Below are positions 28,310 to 36,217 of a DNA stretch of 64,000 nucleotides, piece by piece. Source of the stretch: Prevotella heparinolytica (GTDB lineage Bacteria; Bacteroidota; Bacteroidia; Bacteroidales; Bacteroidaceae); contig NZ_SLXB01000005.1 in assembly GCF_004342845.1 (NCBI RefSeq), positions 62,001 through 126,000 on the forward strand, in the 5' to 3' direction. A model generated the notes under the pieces. It was not told the DNA's origin, did no database searches, and worked only from the letters and a program-made list of their open reading frames with translations. Position 1 is the first letter of the stretch, and each line of letters starts with the position of its first letter. The position numbers and the translations under genes were made by a program.

Positions 28310-28806
28310 CTTTTCTCTGCCGTTACTTTGGCAACTGTTTTCCATTCATTACTGCCGCCCATTCGTTCTTTTCTCCACAGAAAAGAAGAAGCCCTTATGT
28401 CGGAGAACACATATCGCATCTTCTCTGTTGTGTTTTCGGTCAGGATAATCTCTTCGCCGACCATTCGAGCTGTCAGGCGGATGGCTTCACCCATACAGCC
28501 GTAGAAAATATCCCACGCCATAGTCTTGGGATTGAAAATGCGAAGTGTCGTTCCGTATTCGGCATCGGGTTGTTTATCGTGCAGACGTTCCGCACGGGAG
28601 GGAACGATAAAGAGGTCTTGCACTGCCGTACCGTCCAATATCCGGGAGAATATCCATTCGCCCTTTACCCGTCTTGGTTCGGCATCTTCCAAATGGTCGT
28701 TCCAAATAATATCCCATTCGCCTACCAGTCTCCCAAAGAAATCGTATTCTTTGGGAATTCGCTCGCTTCTTACATTACTGCATAGTGCTGTTGTAAACTC
28801 ATTCAT
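28306..28806 (-). CDS. DUF1579-like lipocalin-type protein
   Basis: 166 aa, soluble, no signal. YDFFGRLVGEWDIIWNDH, GEWIFSRILDGTAVQD, YGTTLRIFNPKTMAWDIFY and FSDIRASSFLWRKERM follow the strand pattern of DUF1579-like lipocalin-type barrels. No enzymatic role is known for this group. It heads the three-gene run with HXXEE and the broken DUF6377 gene. Confidence 0.6.
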   Translation of the reverse strand: MNEFTTALCSNVRSERIPKEYDFFGRLVGEWDIIWNDHLEDAEPRRVKGEWIFSRILDGTAVQDLFIVPSRAERLHDKQPDAEYGTTLRIFNPKTMAWDIFYGCMGEAIRLTARMVGEEIILTENTTEKMRYVFSDIRASSFLWRKERMGGSNEWKTVAKVTAEKR

Positions 28807-28939
28807 AATATCAATTCATTTTAGAGTTCAATTTCATTCACTTTGTCATACTCTCTGTCACCGATGTGCCCAATTGCCCAGCGACCATCTCTATCCAATT
28901 TTCGGACTTGTCAATAGCGCAAAATTCTATGGTCTTATT

Positions 28940-29224
28940 CTATTTCAACAATTTCGCTGCAAGTTTATAAGTGAACAAAACCCGTGGATTGGATAAATCC
29001 CATTGCCGAACCTCATTCCGTATTAATTCCGCATGCTTCTTGCTTATATCTCTCAAAGCGTTTCCTACGGATTTCCGAAGATATTCGCTTTCGTGCGCCC
29101 TGTGCTTACTTATCAGCCTGATAGCCAACGGAGGATTATCCTTAAAGAATGGGCGACTTGTCCAAGACCTTAATCCTTCCGTTACGGCACGGATAACGTT
29201 CGGAATACAACGGCCACACCATAT
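28940..29224 (-). pseudogene. 5'-truncated DNA alkylation repair (AlkD-like) gene
   Basis: The minus-strand frame is open from 29224 to the stop at 28940. It reads VIRAVTEGLRSW, then FFKDNPPLAIRLISKH and SEYLRKSVGNALRDISKKH, ending QWDLSNPRVLFTYKLAAKLL: the last ~85 residues of an AlkD/HEAT-like DNA glycosylase (full length ~230-240 aa). The N-terminal two thirds, including the base-excision residues, are missing. The break lies at an IS5-like transposase start at 29242. It is unlikely to be functional. Confidence 0.8.
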
Positions 29225-29241
29225 TTAAAGTATATAGTACA

Positions 29242-29346
29242 ATGGAATATCCAACTAACCTTACTGATAAACTGTGGCAATTTATAGAAAAGATATTAGA
29301 TGACAAAGGTAGTAAGCGAAAACATTTATTATGCCGGATTATTTGA
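29242..29346 (+). mobile_element. IS5-family-like transposase remnant (N-terminal 34 codons)
   Basis: ATG 29242 opens MEYPTNLTDKLWQFIEKIL, the typical N-terminus of IS5-group transposases (family form: Y-x-x-x-L-T-x-x-x-W-x-x-I). A stop follows after 34 codons and no DDE core is present downstream. It abuts the beheaded AlkD-like gene, suggesting an insertion followed by deletion. Terminal inverted repeats were not identified. Confidence 0.65.
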
Positions 29347-29560
29347 TGGTTGACGCCCAAAGCCTTACAGTGATACAGAAGATTTTTTATATCTAAACCG
29401 TTCTTTCTTTATCAGCACTCGCCACATCTACGAACAGGCATTACAGATACTTTTGCAAAAAAACGTCAAGTCCGGTGCGTATGTCAAGATTTAATCAAAA
29501 CCCATGAACGATTGCCCTACCCCGTCGAGAAGACGTTCTGGACAGGGTATTTCTCAGGCA
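29347..29560. other. Degenerate intergenic stretch downstream of the IS remnant
   Basis: No intact gene. One frame (about 29406-29494) reads SFFISTRHIYEQALQILLQK to a stop at 29492-29494 and looks protein-like but has no start, so it may be debris of another truncated gene. Confidence 0.3.
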
Positions 29561-29626
29561 CCGAGGAACGAGGCGTTCCACACCGAGGAACGATGTCTTG
29601 GACACCGAGGAACGACGCCTTGCTCG
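29561..29626 (+). repeat. 22-bp tandem repeat tract, 3 copies
   Basis: CCGAGGAACGA recurs at 29561, 29583 and 29605, exactly 22 bp apart, each followed by a variable half. A degraded related segment lies upstream (about 29524-29545). The rest of the gap to 29926 has no supportable gene. Confidence 0.7.
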
Positions 29627-29926
29627 GTGCCCCAAAAACGACAGCGCCGCAACCTTGGACTTTTTTGTAAAAAAAATCGCGAAACACCTACCAAGGCCGG
29701 CGAACACCAACCATTTTGAAGGGCTTGAAAGACAAGCCGACCCCAAGAACGCCCATTCACAAAAAAAACGACGGACCTGTTTGGAATTACAGCCCTTTTT
29801 GGTTACTTTCGTCGAAAAATCAAGCAAGATGCCCGAACAAGCCCTCAACGATGTTGCGGTAAAGAATATTGTCTTAGACTGACAGTTAAGAAATACAGTA
29901 TTATAATCCTGCATAATTGCCCACTT

Positions 29927-31111
29927 ATGAAAAACGTAACCCTCCGACGGATAGCCGCCGTTGACGTATTCCGTGCACTCACCATGCTCCTCATGCTTTT
30001 CGTGAACGATATTCCAGGACTGCAAAACGTGCCTCACTGGCTGATGCACGCGGAGGCGGACGAAGACATGCTGGGATTCTCGGACACCATCTTCCCGGCT
30101 TTCCTCTTCTGCATGGGCATGTCCGTGTCTTTCGCCATACAGAACCGGTACAGGAAAGGCGACACCACACTGCAAGTCATCGCCCACATCTTTTGGCGGA
30201 CAGTGGCTTTAGTGACCATGGGACTCTTTTCGCTCAACAGCGGAGGCATCGAAGGAGGCATCTCGCACCAATGGTTCTCCATCCTGATGGTCATCGGCTT
30301 CTTTCTCGTCTGGGGAGTTTATTCCAAAGCGGAAAAAACAAAAAAAATCCTTTTCACCGCCATGAAAGTGGCAGGCGTGCTTCTGCTCGCTTTCCTCGTG
30401 CTCTATAAGGATATCCATGGAAAGCCGTTCCAAACAGGTTGGTGGGGCATTCTCGGACTCATCGGATGGACGTATGCCGTATGTGCGGGCATCTATCTGT
30501 TCACCCGCGAGAATCTCCAAAGGAATGCCCTTGCATGGTTTGCGGTGACATTGCTTGCCGTAGCCGGCCATTCGGGCCTGATACCCGAAGAGTACGGCAG
30601 CCGTATTATCCTGCTCCCCTTCGTTCCCGGCGACTGGACGCTGCATGCCTTCGGAATGTCGGGCTTGCTGACTTCCCTGCTGATGCAACGCCACGCCGAC
30701 ACACAACGTCCGGGCAGATTCATCGGCATGCTTTGCACCCTCGGTGCGGGCATGCTTATCCTTGCCCTCGTGTCGCATTCCTATTGGATTATCTCCAAGA
30801 TACAGGCCACCCCCACGTGGTTGTTCTACTGCCTCGCCCTGCTGTTCCCGCTATTCGGCTTCTGCTATTGGCTGACGGACGTGAAGGGCAAAACCCATTG
30901 GTTCGACATCATTAAACCCGCAGGTACGGCCACCTTGACCTGCTACATCCTGCCCTACGTCTGGTACGCCCTCTGGCAATTATTGCATCTGCGCTATCCC
31001 GATGTATTGGGAAGCGGTGTGCCGGGATTGCTCAAATCGCTGCTCTTCTCGTTCATCATCATATGGCTGACCGGGCTGTTAGTGAAAAGCAGAATAAAAC
31101 TGAAAGTGTAA
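29927..31111 (+). CDS. DUF5009 polytopic membrane protein (heparan-glucosaminide acetyltransferase-like)
   Basis: 394 aa, about ten to eleven membrane helices. The N-terminus RRIAAVDVFRALTMLLMLFV..DIPGL..PHWLMHAEAD and FSDTIFPAFLFCMGMSV are the conserved start of the DUF5009/DUF1624/HGSNAT-like acyltransferase group. The family is thought to move acetyl groups across the membrane to sugar amines; this member's substrate is unknown. It stands alone between the repeat tract and the peptide locus. Confidence 0.88.
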   Translation: MKNVTLRRIAAVDVFRALTMLLMLFVNDIPGLQNVPHWLMHAEADEDMLGFSDTIFPAFLFCMGMSVSFAIQNRYRKGDTTLQVIAHIFWRTVALVTMGLFSLNSGGIEGGISHQWFSILMVIGFFLVWGVYSKAEKTKKILFTAMKVAGVLLLAFLVLYKDIHGKPFQTGWWGILGLIGWTYAVCAGIYLFTRENLQRNALAWFAVTLLAVAGHSGLIPEEYGSRIILLPFVPGDWTLHAFGMSGLLTSLLMQRHADTQRPGRFIGMLCTLGAGMLILALVSHSYWIISKIQATPTWLFYCLALLFPLFGFCYWLTDVKGKTHWFDIIKPAGTATLTCYILPYVWYALWQLLHLRYPDVLGSGVPGLLKSLLFSFIIIWLTGLLVKSRIKLKV

Positions 31112-31214
31112 GAACCCACTTACCCTTTCTCCTACATTCTGTCGAAGGAAAGTAACACAATCCTTAATGACACCGGGGAGGATACGGCAAAAGCACAAAC
31201 TTTCATCGATATGA

Positions 31215-31247
31215 TTGATATAAACAATCTTTTTTATCTATATTTGC
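31215..31247 (+). promoter_or_regulatory. Promoter of the first TPR/HTH regulator
   Basis: TTG (31215-31217), a 21 bp spacer and TATATTTGC (31239-31247) fit the Bacteroides -33/-7 consensus, 22 bp upstream of the ATG at 31270. Confidence 0.7.
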
Positions 31248-31269
31248 AAGCCGACTAACTTATCATTGT

Positions 31270-33069
31270 ATGAAGCTCGCAAAACTGTTATTCGCAGCCA
31301 TATTGCCGATTATAATCCACTCGTGCGAAAGCAAGCCGTATCCCCGACTTATGCAAACGGCCGAATCTTTAGCCGACACATACCCCGACAGTGCCTCCAC
31401 GTTGTTGGACGTCCTGCAAGAAAGCATCTCGAAAGAGCCCGAAGCCACTCGCATGTACCATCGGCTATTATCCATCAGAGCAAATGAAGATCGAAAAGAA
31501 TACTTCCTCTCGGACAGTCTTGTCAAACCACTGCTGGAATACTATGAAAAGCGAAAAGACAAGAAACAGCTGCCCGAAGTATACTACTATGCAGGCAAAA
31601 CCTACCGCGAGTTGGGAGATACGCCTCAAGCGCAGGACTACTTGCAAAAAGCCTTGAAAGCTTCCGAAAAAGATGCCGACCACCGCCTGCTGTATAAAAT
31701 CCATCGGCAGCTTGCAATGACCTACCACCACAACCTAAGAAGGCCCGCCGAATCCATAGCCCCTTTCAAAAACGCCTGCCGGCACGCCGTGCTAAGCGGC
31801 GACAGCCTCCTCATGGCCAACGCACTGCGTGATATAGCCAGAGGGTTTCAGAACGTAAATATCGACAGCCTATCGTTCTACTATCAAAAGACAATCGACA
31901 TGGCTCGGCAGATGCACAATGATAATTTACGTTCCATCGTCTATATCGAATTGGGACAATGCTATTTTCAGGAACGAGCATATCAAAAAGCCTGCGACGC
32001 CCTACAAGCCTCGCATAATCCGCTAATGCTTCCGTCCGTTTACTATCTCGCCCGTGCCAATGTCTTTAATGAAACGGGCAGACCGGATTCCGCACGATAC
32101 TATGCCGAAAAAGTACTCTCGACCGGCAACACCTATGCCAACATAGACGCATACTACAGCAACCGCCAAAAGGCCTACAGCCTGCTGAGCACAATAACAG
32201 CCAAGCAGGGAAACCCGGCAAAAGCATTGGAATACATGAGGCACTGCCTGATGTATGACGACAGCCTGCAAGAAGCAAGGAGGGTTAACGACCTCCGGCA
32301 ATTGAACGCCCGATACAACTACCAATTCCGCGAAAAGGAGAACCGGCGTTTGGAGGACATCACCCAACAGCAAGAAGCCCGAATCATCATTCTCTCGGCG
32401 AGCATCGGTTTTATGTCGCTCTTCATCCTGTCCGCCCTCATCATCTACCTGCTGCGGAAGAAGCAAAAAGCAATGCAGGCCGAACGGCAGAGGGAAAAGC
32501 TGAAAAGCATAGCCACAGAGCAGTATCAAAGCAGCAAACTCTTCATCGCAGCCAATGAAGAGCGTATCATAGAGATAAAGCAAAAGCTGCAAGACACCGA
32601 ATCTCAAAAAGACGAAATGCAGAAAACCCTGCAAAAAGCAGAACAGGAATTGCTCGAACTCACCAACAGACGGGCGGAAACCAAACAAAAGATACAGGCC
32701 ATCTCGGAACAGACATTCAAAGAATCGCAGATATACAAGGACTTCTATCATGTGGCAGGAATGCCTGGTTCGGAAACAATCTCCGGAAAGAAAAAAATCA
32801 GCTCTAAAGATTGGGAAGAGCTGACGGAAGCCATCAATAAAACCTACAACGGCTTTACCGCACGATTGCAAGACCTCTACCCCGCCATCAGCGAACACGA
32901 GATGCGCATCTGCATCTTACTGAAAATGGCAATCCCGCCCACAAGCATTGCCGACATCACCGCCCACTCCAAACAGGCCATCACGTCTTCGCGCAGAAAG
33001 CTATACAAAAAGACACATAGTCAAGACGGTACGCCCGACCTGTGGGATCGCTTCATTCAGAATTTCTAA
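31270..33069 (+). CDS. TPR / membrane / HTH transcription regulator 1 of the peptide locus
   Basis: 599 aa. Signal-like N-terminus with Cys 19 (FAAILPIIIHSC, possible lipobox or signal anchor). TPR repeats span about 50-350 (YYYAGKTYRELGDTPQAQDYLQKAL is the clearest). A membrane helix (IIILSASIGFMSLFILSALI, about 375-395), a coiled coil (about 400-480) and a C-terminal LuxR-like helix-turn-helix (EHEMRICILLKMAIPPTSIA, IAD.TAHSKQAITSSRRKLY) follow. The layout predicts periplasmic sensing with direct cytoplasmic DNA binding. It is paralogous over its whole length to 40370-42172. It precedes the ABC operon by 114 bp, where repeated boxes lie. Confidence 0.85.
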   Translation: MKLAKLLFAAILPIIIHSCESKPYPRLMQTAESLADTYPDSASTLLDVLQESISKEPEATRMYHRLLSIRANEDRKEYFLSDSLVKPLLEYYEKRKDKKQLPEVYYYAGKTYRELGDTPQAQDYLQKALKASEKDADHRLLYKIHRQLAMTYHHNLRRPAESIAPFKNACRHAVLSGDSLLMANALRDIARGFQNVNIDSLSFYYQKTIDMARQMHNDNLRSIVYIELGQCYFQERAYQKACDALQASHNPLMLPSVYYLARANVFNETGRPDSARYYAEKVLSTGNTYANIDAYYSNRQKAYSLLSTITAKQGNPAKALEYMRHCLMYDDSLQEARRVNDLRQLNARYNYQFREKENRRLEDITQQQEARIIILSASIGFMSLFILSALIIYLLRKKQKAMQAERQREKLKSIATEQYQSSKLFIAANEERIIEIKQKLQDTESQKDEMQKTLQKAEQELLELTNRRAETKQKIQAISEQTFKESQIYKDFYHVAGMPGSETISGKKKISSKDWEELTEAINKTYNGFTARLQDLYPAISEHEMRICILLKMAIPPTSIADITAHSKQAITSSRRKLYKKTHSQDGTPDLWDRFIQNF

Positions 33070-33075
33070 GTCTCC

Positions 33076-33139
33076 ATCGTACAGCTATCGTACAGTAACC
33101 GCTCCTCCTCCCCCCCCCCGAATCGTACTCATATCGTAC
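33076..33139 (+). promoter_or_regulatory. Four ATCGTAC boxes upstream of the peptide export operon
   Basis: ATCGTAC occurs at 33076, 33087, 33122 and 33133: two pairs, each spaced exactly 11 bp, on one strand and the same helical face. The last box starts 15 bp before the -33 element. The pattern suits a tandem-binding activator, most simply the adjacent HTH regulator. Similar boxes precede the second operon (42209, 42220). Confidence 0.6.
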
Positions 33140-33147
33140 TTCTTTCT

Positions 33148-33179
33148 TTTGCCGAAAAAGGGTACGCTCCTATTTTTGC
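33148..33179 (+). promoter_or_regulatory. Promoter of the ABC exporter operon, positioned for a leaderless transcript
   Basis: TTTG (33148-33151), a 19 bp spacer and TATTTTTGC (33171-33179) make a full-consensus Bacteroides promoter. The ATG is at 33184, only 4 bp after the -7 element, so the predicted transcription start coincides with the start codon. Confidence 0.7.
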
Positions 33180-33183
33180 CTGC

Positions 33184-35391
33184 ATGAAGTTCCCCAGTTA
33201 CATACAGCTCGACGGAATGGATTGCGGCGCTGCCTGCCTGCAAATCATTTCGAAGTACTACGGACGCTACTTCTCACAGCAAACCATGCGCGAACTGTGC
33301 CACATCACACGCAATGGCGTTTCGCTGCGAGGAATCAGCGATGCCGCCGAAACCATCGGCTACCGAACCATCGGCACAAAACTCACTTGGGAGCAACTGC
33401 AAAACGATGCCATGCTGCCGTGCATCGTGCATTGGAACCAGTCTCACTTCATCGTTGTGTATCGCATTAAAAAGAAACAAGGCAAACAAAAAGTCTTTGT
33501 TTCCGATCCGGCAAAAGGATTATTGGAATATCCAGCCGGTCAGTTTCTCCAATCATGGTTGCAGATAACCGAACAAGGTTCCGAGAACAAAAAACGAGGT
33601 ATAGCCTTGCTGCTTGCCCCCAAACCGGAATTCTATCAAGAAGAGGGGGATACGGAAAAACGGATACGATTCAAGAACCTAATCAGTTACCTGCGTCCTT
33701 ACAAGAGTTTTGTCATTCAAGTGATATTTGCCATGCTCACGGCAAGTATCATCAGCATGATTTTCCCGTTTCTCACGCAATCTGTCGTAGACACGGGCAT
33801 CGGGACGGGCAATATCGGTTTCATCGTAATGATTCTCATCGCCCAGTTGTTTCTCGTAATCGGGCAGATGGCAAACAATATGATACGCAGTTGGCTGATG
33901 CTGCACATCACCACCCGCATAAGCATATCCCTGATTGCCGATTTCTTGAACAAGCTGATGCAACTTCCCATCGCTTTCTTCGACAGCAAGAACGTGGGAG
34001 ACATCTTGCAACGCATCCGCGACTACAGCCGCATCCAATCATTTCTTACCGGTTCATTAATCAGCACCACGATGGCGGCAGTTACTTTTTTCATTTATGC
34101 CATCATCATGTCGGCCTTCGATGCTGTCATCCTGACAGTGTTCGTCGTTGGCAGCATGGCCTATATATGCTGGATTCTGGTTTTCATGAAACGCCGGCGT
34201 AAACTTGACTACATGCAGTTTCAGGAAGCATCGAACAATCAAAGCAACCTCATCCAATTGGTCAACGGGATGCAAGACATCAAGCTCAACAACTGCGAAC
34301 GCCGCAAACGCTGGGAGTGGGAACACATTCAGGCCAAGCTGTTTCGGATCAGTAGCCGTAGTCTCAGCCTCGGGCAAACGCAAGATATAGGCGGAACGCT
34401 TATCGACCAGACAAAAAACATCGTCATTTCTTTTCTTGCCACCGAAGCCGTGATAAACGGGCACATGACCTTGGGAGCAATGGTTGCGCTACAATACATC
34501 ATCGGGCAACTCAACGCTCCGCTACAGCAATTCATCACCTTCATGCAGTCCTTGCAGGATGCACGAATCAGTATGGAACGCATGAGTGAAATCCATGAAA
34601 AAGAGAACGAAGAAAACATGCTTGACTCTAAAATACAGGAGATACCATGCCATGCAGACATCGACTTGTGCAATGTCTCTTACCAATATGACGGTCCGCG
34701 ATCACCGAAAGTCATCAATAATCTCACGCTGCAAATTCCCGCCAAACAAGTGACGACCGTCGTAGGAGCCAGCGGAAGCGGCAAGACCACGCTTCTGAAA
34801 ATGCTCCTCGGATTCTATGAGCCGTGCGAAGGCAATATTTCATTAGGCGGAAAGCCATTAGCCAACCACAGCATACGCGAATGGCGAAGAAATTGTGGCG
34901 TAGTGATGCAAGACGGCTTCATCTTCTTCGACACCATTGCCAACAACATCAGCATATCAGATGAAAATCCTGACATGAAACAGATAAAAAGTGCAGCCCG
35001 ACGTGCCAACATAGATACTTTCATCGAATCTTTACCTATGGGATATAACACCAAGATCGGTGCAGAGGGGCACGGCTTGAGCACCGGACAGAAACAGCGC
35101 ATCCTGATAGCCCGCGCCATCTATAAAGACGCCGGTTACATCTTCTTCGACGAAGCCACCAACTCACTCGATGCCAACAACGAACGATTCATCATGGAGC
35201 AGCTCCACGCATTCTTCCGTAATAAGACGGTAGTTATTGTAGCCCATCGGCTGAGCACGGTACGCAATGCCGATAATATTGTCGTGTTGGATAAAGGCAA
35301 CATTGCAGAGCAAGGCAAACACGAGGAACTGATAGCACGGAAAGGCGCATACTTTGAATTAATAAAAAACCAGCTTGAATTAGGAGGTTAA
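33184..35391 (+). CDS. C39 peptidase-domain ABC transporter (peptide-processing exporter)
   Basis: 735 aa. Domain 1 (1-135) is a C39 double-glycine peptidase with Cys14 (GMDCGAAC), His88 (NQSHFIVVY) and Asp108 (SDPAKG). Domain 2 (about 170-460) is the six-helix exporter core. Domain 3 (about 490-730) is the ATPase with Walker A GASGSGKTT, signature LSTGQKQR and Walker B YIFFDEAT. It cuts leader peptides after Gly-Gly and exports the core across the inner membrane. The two small peptides encoded downstream both have an EIFGG cleavage motif. ATG 33184 is required to keep the peptidase N-terminus, despite the very close promoter. Confidence 0.95.
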   Translation: MKFPSYIQLDGMDCGAACLQIISKYYGRYFSQQTMRELCHITRNGVSLRGISDAAETIGYRTIGTKLTWEQLQNDAMLPCIVHWNQSHFIVVYRIKKKQGKQKVFVSDPAKGLLEYPAGQFLQSWLQITEQGSENKKRGIALLLAPKPEFYQEEGDTEKRIRFKNLISYLRPYKSFVIQVIFAMLTASIISMIFPFLTQSVVDTGIGTGNIGFIVMILIAQLFLVIGQMANNMIRSWLMLHITTRISISLIADFLNKLMQLPIAFFDSKNVGDILQRIRDYSRIQSFLTGSLISTTMAAVTFFIYAIIMSAFDAVILTVFVVGSMAYICWILVFMKRRRKLDYMQFQEASNNQSNLIQLVNGMQDIKLNNCERRKRWEWEHIQAKLFRISSRSLSLGQTQDIGGTLIDQTKNIVISFLATEAVINGHMTLGAMVALQYIIGQLNAPLQQFITFMQSLQDARISMERMSEIHEKENEENMLDSKIQEIPCHADIDLCNVSYQYDGPRSPKVINNLTLQIPAKQVTTVVGASGSGKTTLLKMLLGFYEPCEGNISLGGKPLANHSIREWRRNCGVVMQDGFIFFDTIANNISISDENPDMKQIKSAARRANIDTFIESLPMGYNTKIGAEGHGLSTGQKQRILIARAIYKDAGYIFFDEATNSLDANNERFIMEQLHAFFRNKTVVIVAHRLSTVRNADNIVVLDKGNIAEQGKHEELIARKGAYFELIKNQLELGG

Positions 35392-35395
35392 GACC

Positions 35396-35896
35396 ATGCC
35401 GATAATAATAAACACATACCACAGTGCCGAAACCAATGAAATAGTAGGCAAAATTCCTCCTTGGATTCTCCGTCGGGGCAATACCGTCATTTTCATGACA
35501 TTCGCCGTCCTGCTTGTCATGAGTTTCTTCATCACCTATCAAGACAAGGTGCCGGCAACCGCCACTATGTATTATGCCGATAACAAGTTTAAAGTAACGG
35601 CACTGATACCAAGCAAAGGGTTTGGAAAGATAGAGATAGGACAAAAAGTGATTATAAAACCGGACTGCTATCCGGAAACAGAGTTCGGACATTTAACCGG
35701 AACTGTCTGCGGAATCGGCACCCATCTGCAAGACGACGCATATCCGATAGACATCGACGTTTGCGGAACGACTACCAATTACGGCAAGCCCATCAAGCCT
35801 ATCGCCGAAATGACTGCCGGCATTGAAGTGATTGTAGCCATGCATCCATTGATTTCAAAGTTTATCAACCCATTGAAGCAGATGACAGGAGAATGA
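35396..35896 (+). CDS. Miniature HlyD-like secretion accessory protein
   Basis: 166 aa; partner adaptors of C39 exporters usually have ~400-430. The N-terminus (cytoplasmic ~28 residues, then a helix VIFMTFAVLLVMSFFITYQD) and the C-terminal barrel part (LIPSKGFGKIEIGQKVIIK, GTVCGIGT, TNYGKPIKPIAEMTAGIEV) are kept. The lipoyl halves and coiled-coil hairpin between them are absent. The coding frame is intact, so this is a clean internal loss. Strong Shine-Dalgarno AGGAGG at 35382-35387, inside the end of the ABC gene (4 bp gap). Confidence 0.82.
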   Translation: MPIIINTYHSAETNEIVGKIPPWILRRGNTVIFMTFAVLLVMSFFITYQDKVPATATMYYADNKFKVTALIPSKGFGKIEIGQKVIIKPDCYPETEFGHLTGTVCGIGTHLQDDAYPIDIDVCGTTTNYGKPIKPIAEMTAGIEVIVAMHPLISKFINPLKQMTGE

Positions 35897-35961
35897 GTTT
35901 ATCGAGACGTCAACATAAACTAACGAGAACATTTATTTATTAATTTTTTAATCTGAAAATC

Positions 35962-36136
35962 ATGAAAGATTTAAAAAAAAGGTCTTCAGACCGATGAAAT
36001 CCAATTGCTTAGAACAGGCATGAGTGACAATGCGAATCTTCTGAATGAAGATGAGTTGGGGGAAATTTTTGGAGGATATACTATTAACTGTCCTAAAAAA
36101 TTCAAAATGGAATGTAGCGAAGGATTTACTATCTAA
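35962..36136 (+). pseudogene. Double-glycine precursor peptide 1, leader frame shifted at a run of eight A
   Basis: ATG 35962 reads MKDLKK and then shifts at A8 (35973-35980), stopping at 35995. One base along, the frame continues GLQTDEIQLLRTGMSDNANL, then LNEDELGEIFGGY and a core with two Cys (YTINCPKKFKMECSEGFTI), stop 36134-36136. The leader is nearly identical to precursor 2 (40122). Loss of one A, in DNA or by transcript slippage, would restore the full peptide. An internal in-frame ATG at 36020 would give a 38-residue product that keeps the C39 recognition part. It may be a pseudogene, a slippage-dependent gene or a sequence error. Confidence 0.75.
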
Positions 36137-36156
36137 GTATCCCTAAACTTTTTTAT

Positions 36157-36188
36157 TCACTAAGAGAGTTTCTTTACTCTCTTAGTGA
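36157..36188 (+). terminator. Strong stem-loop between precursor 1 and the maturase
   Basis: CACTAAGAGAGT (36158-36169) pairs perfectly with ACTCTCTTAGTG (36176-36187) around TTCTTT; T36157/A36188 extends it. There is no clean T-run after it, so partial termination or 3'-end protection of the precursor transcript is likelier than full termination. Confidence 0.6.
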
Positions 36189-36217
36189 TTCTATAACATA
36201 ATCTAATCATATATATT

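Noticed and set aside
29495..30187. 230-codon minus-strand ORF upstream of DUF5009
   Set aside because: Spans the 22-bp tract and overlaps the start of DUF5009; composition-driven.
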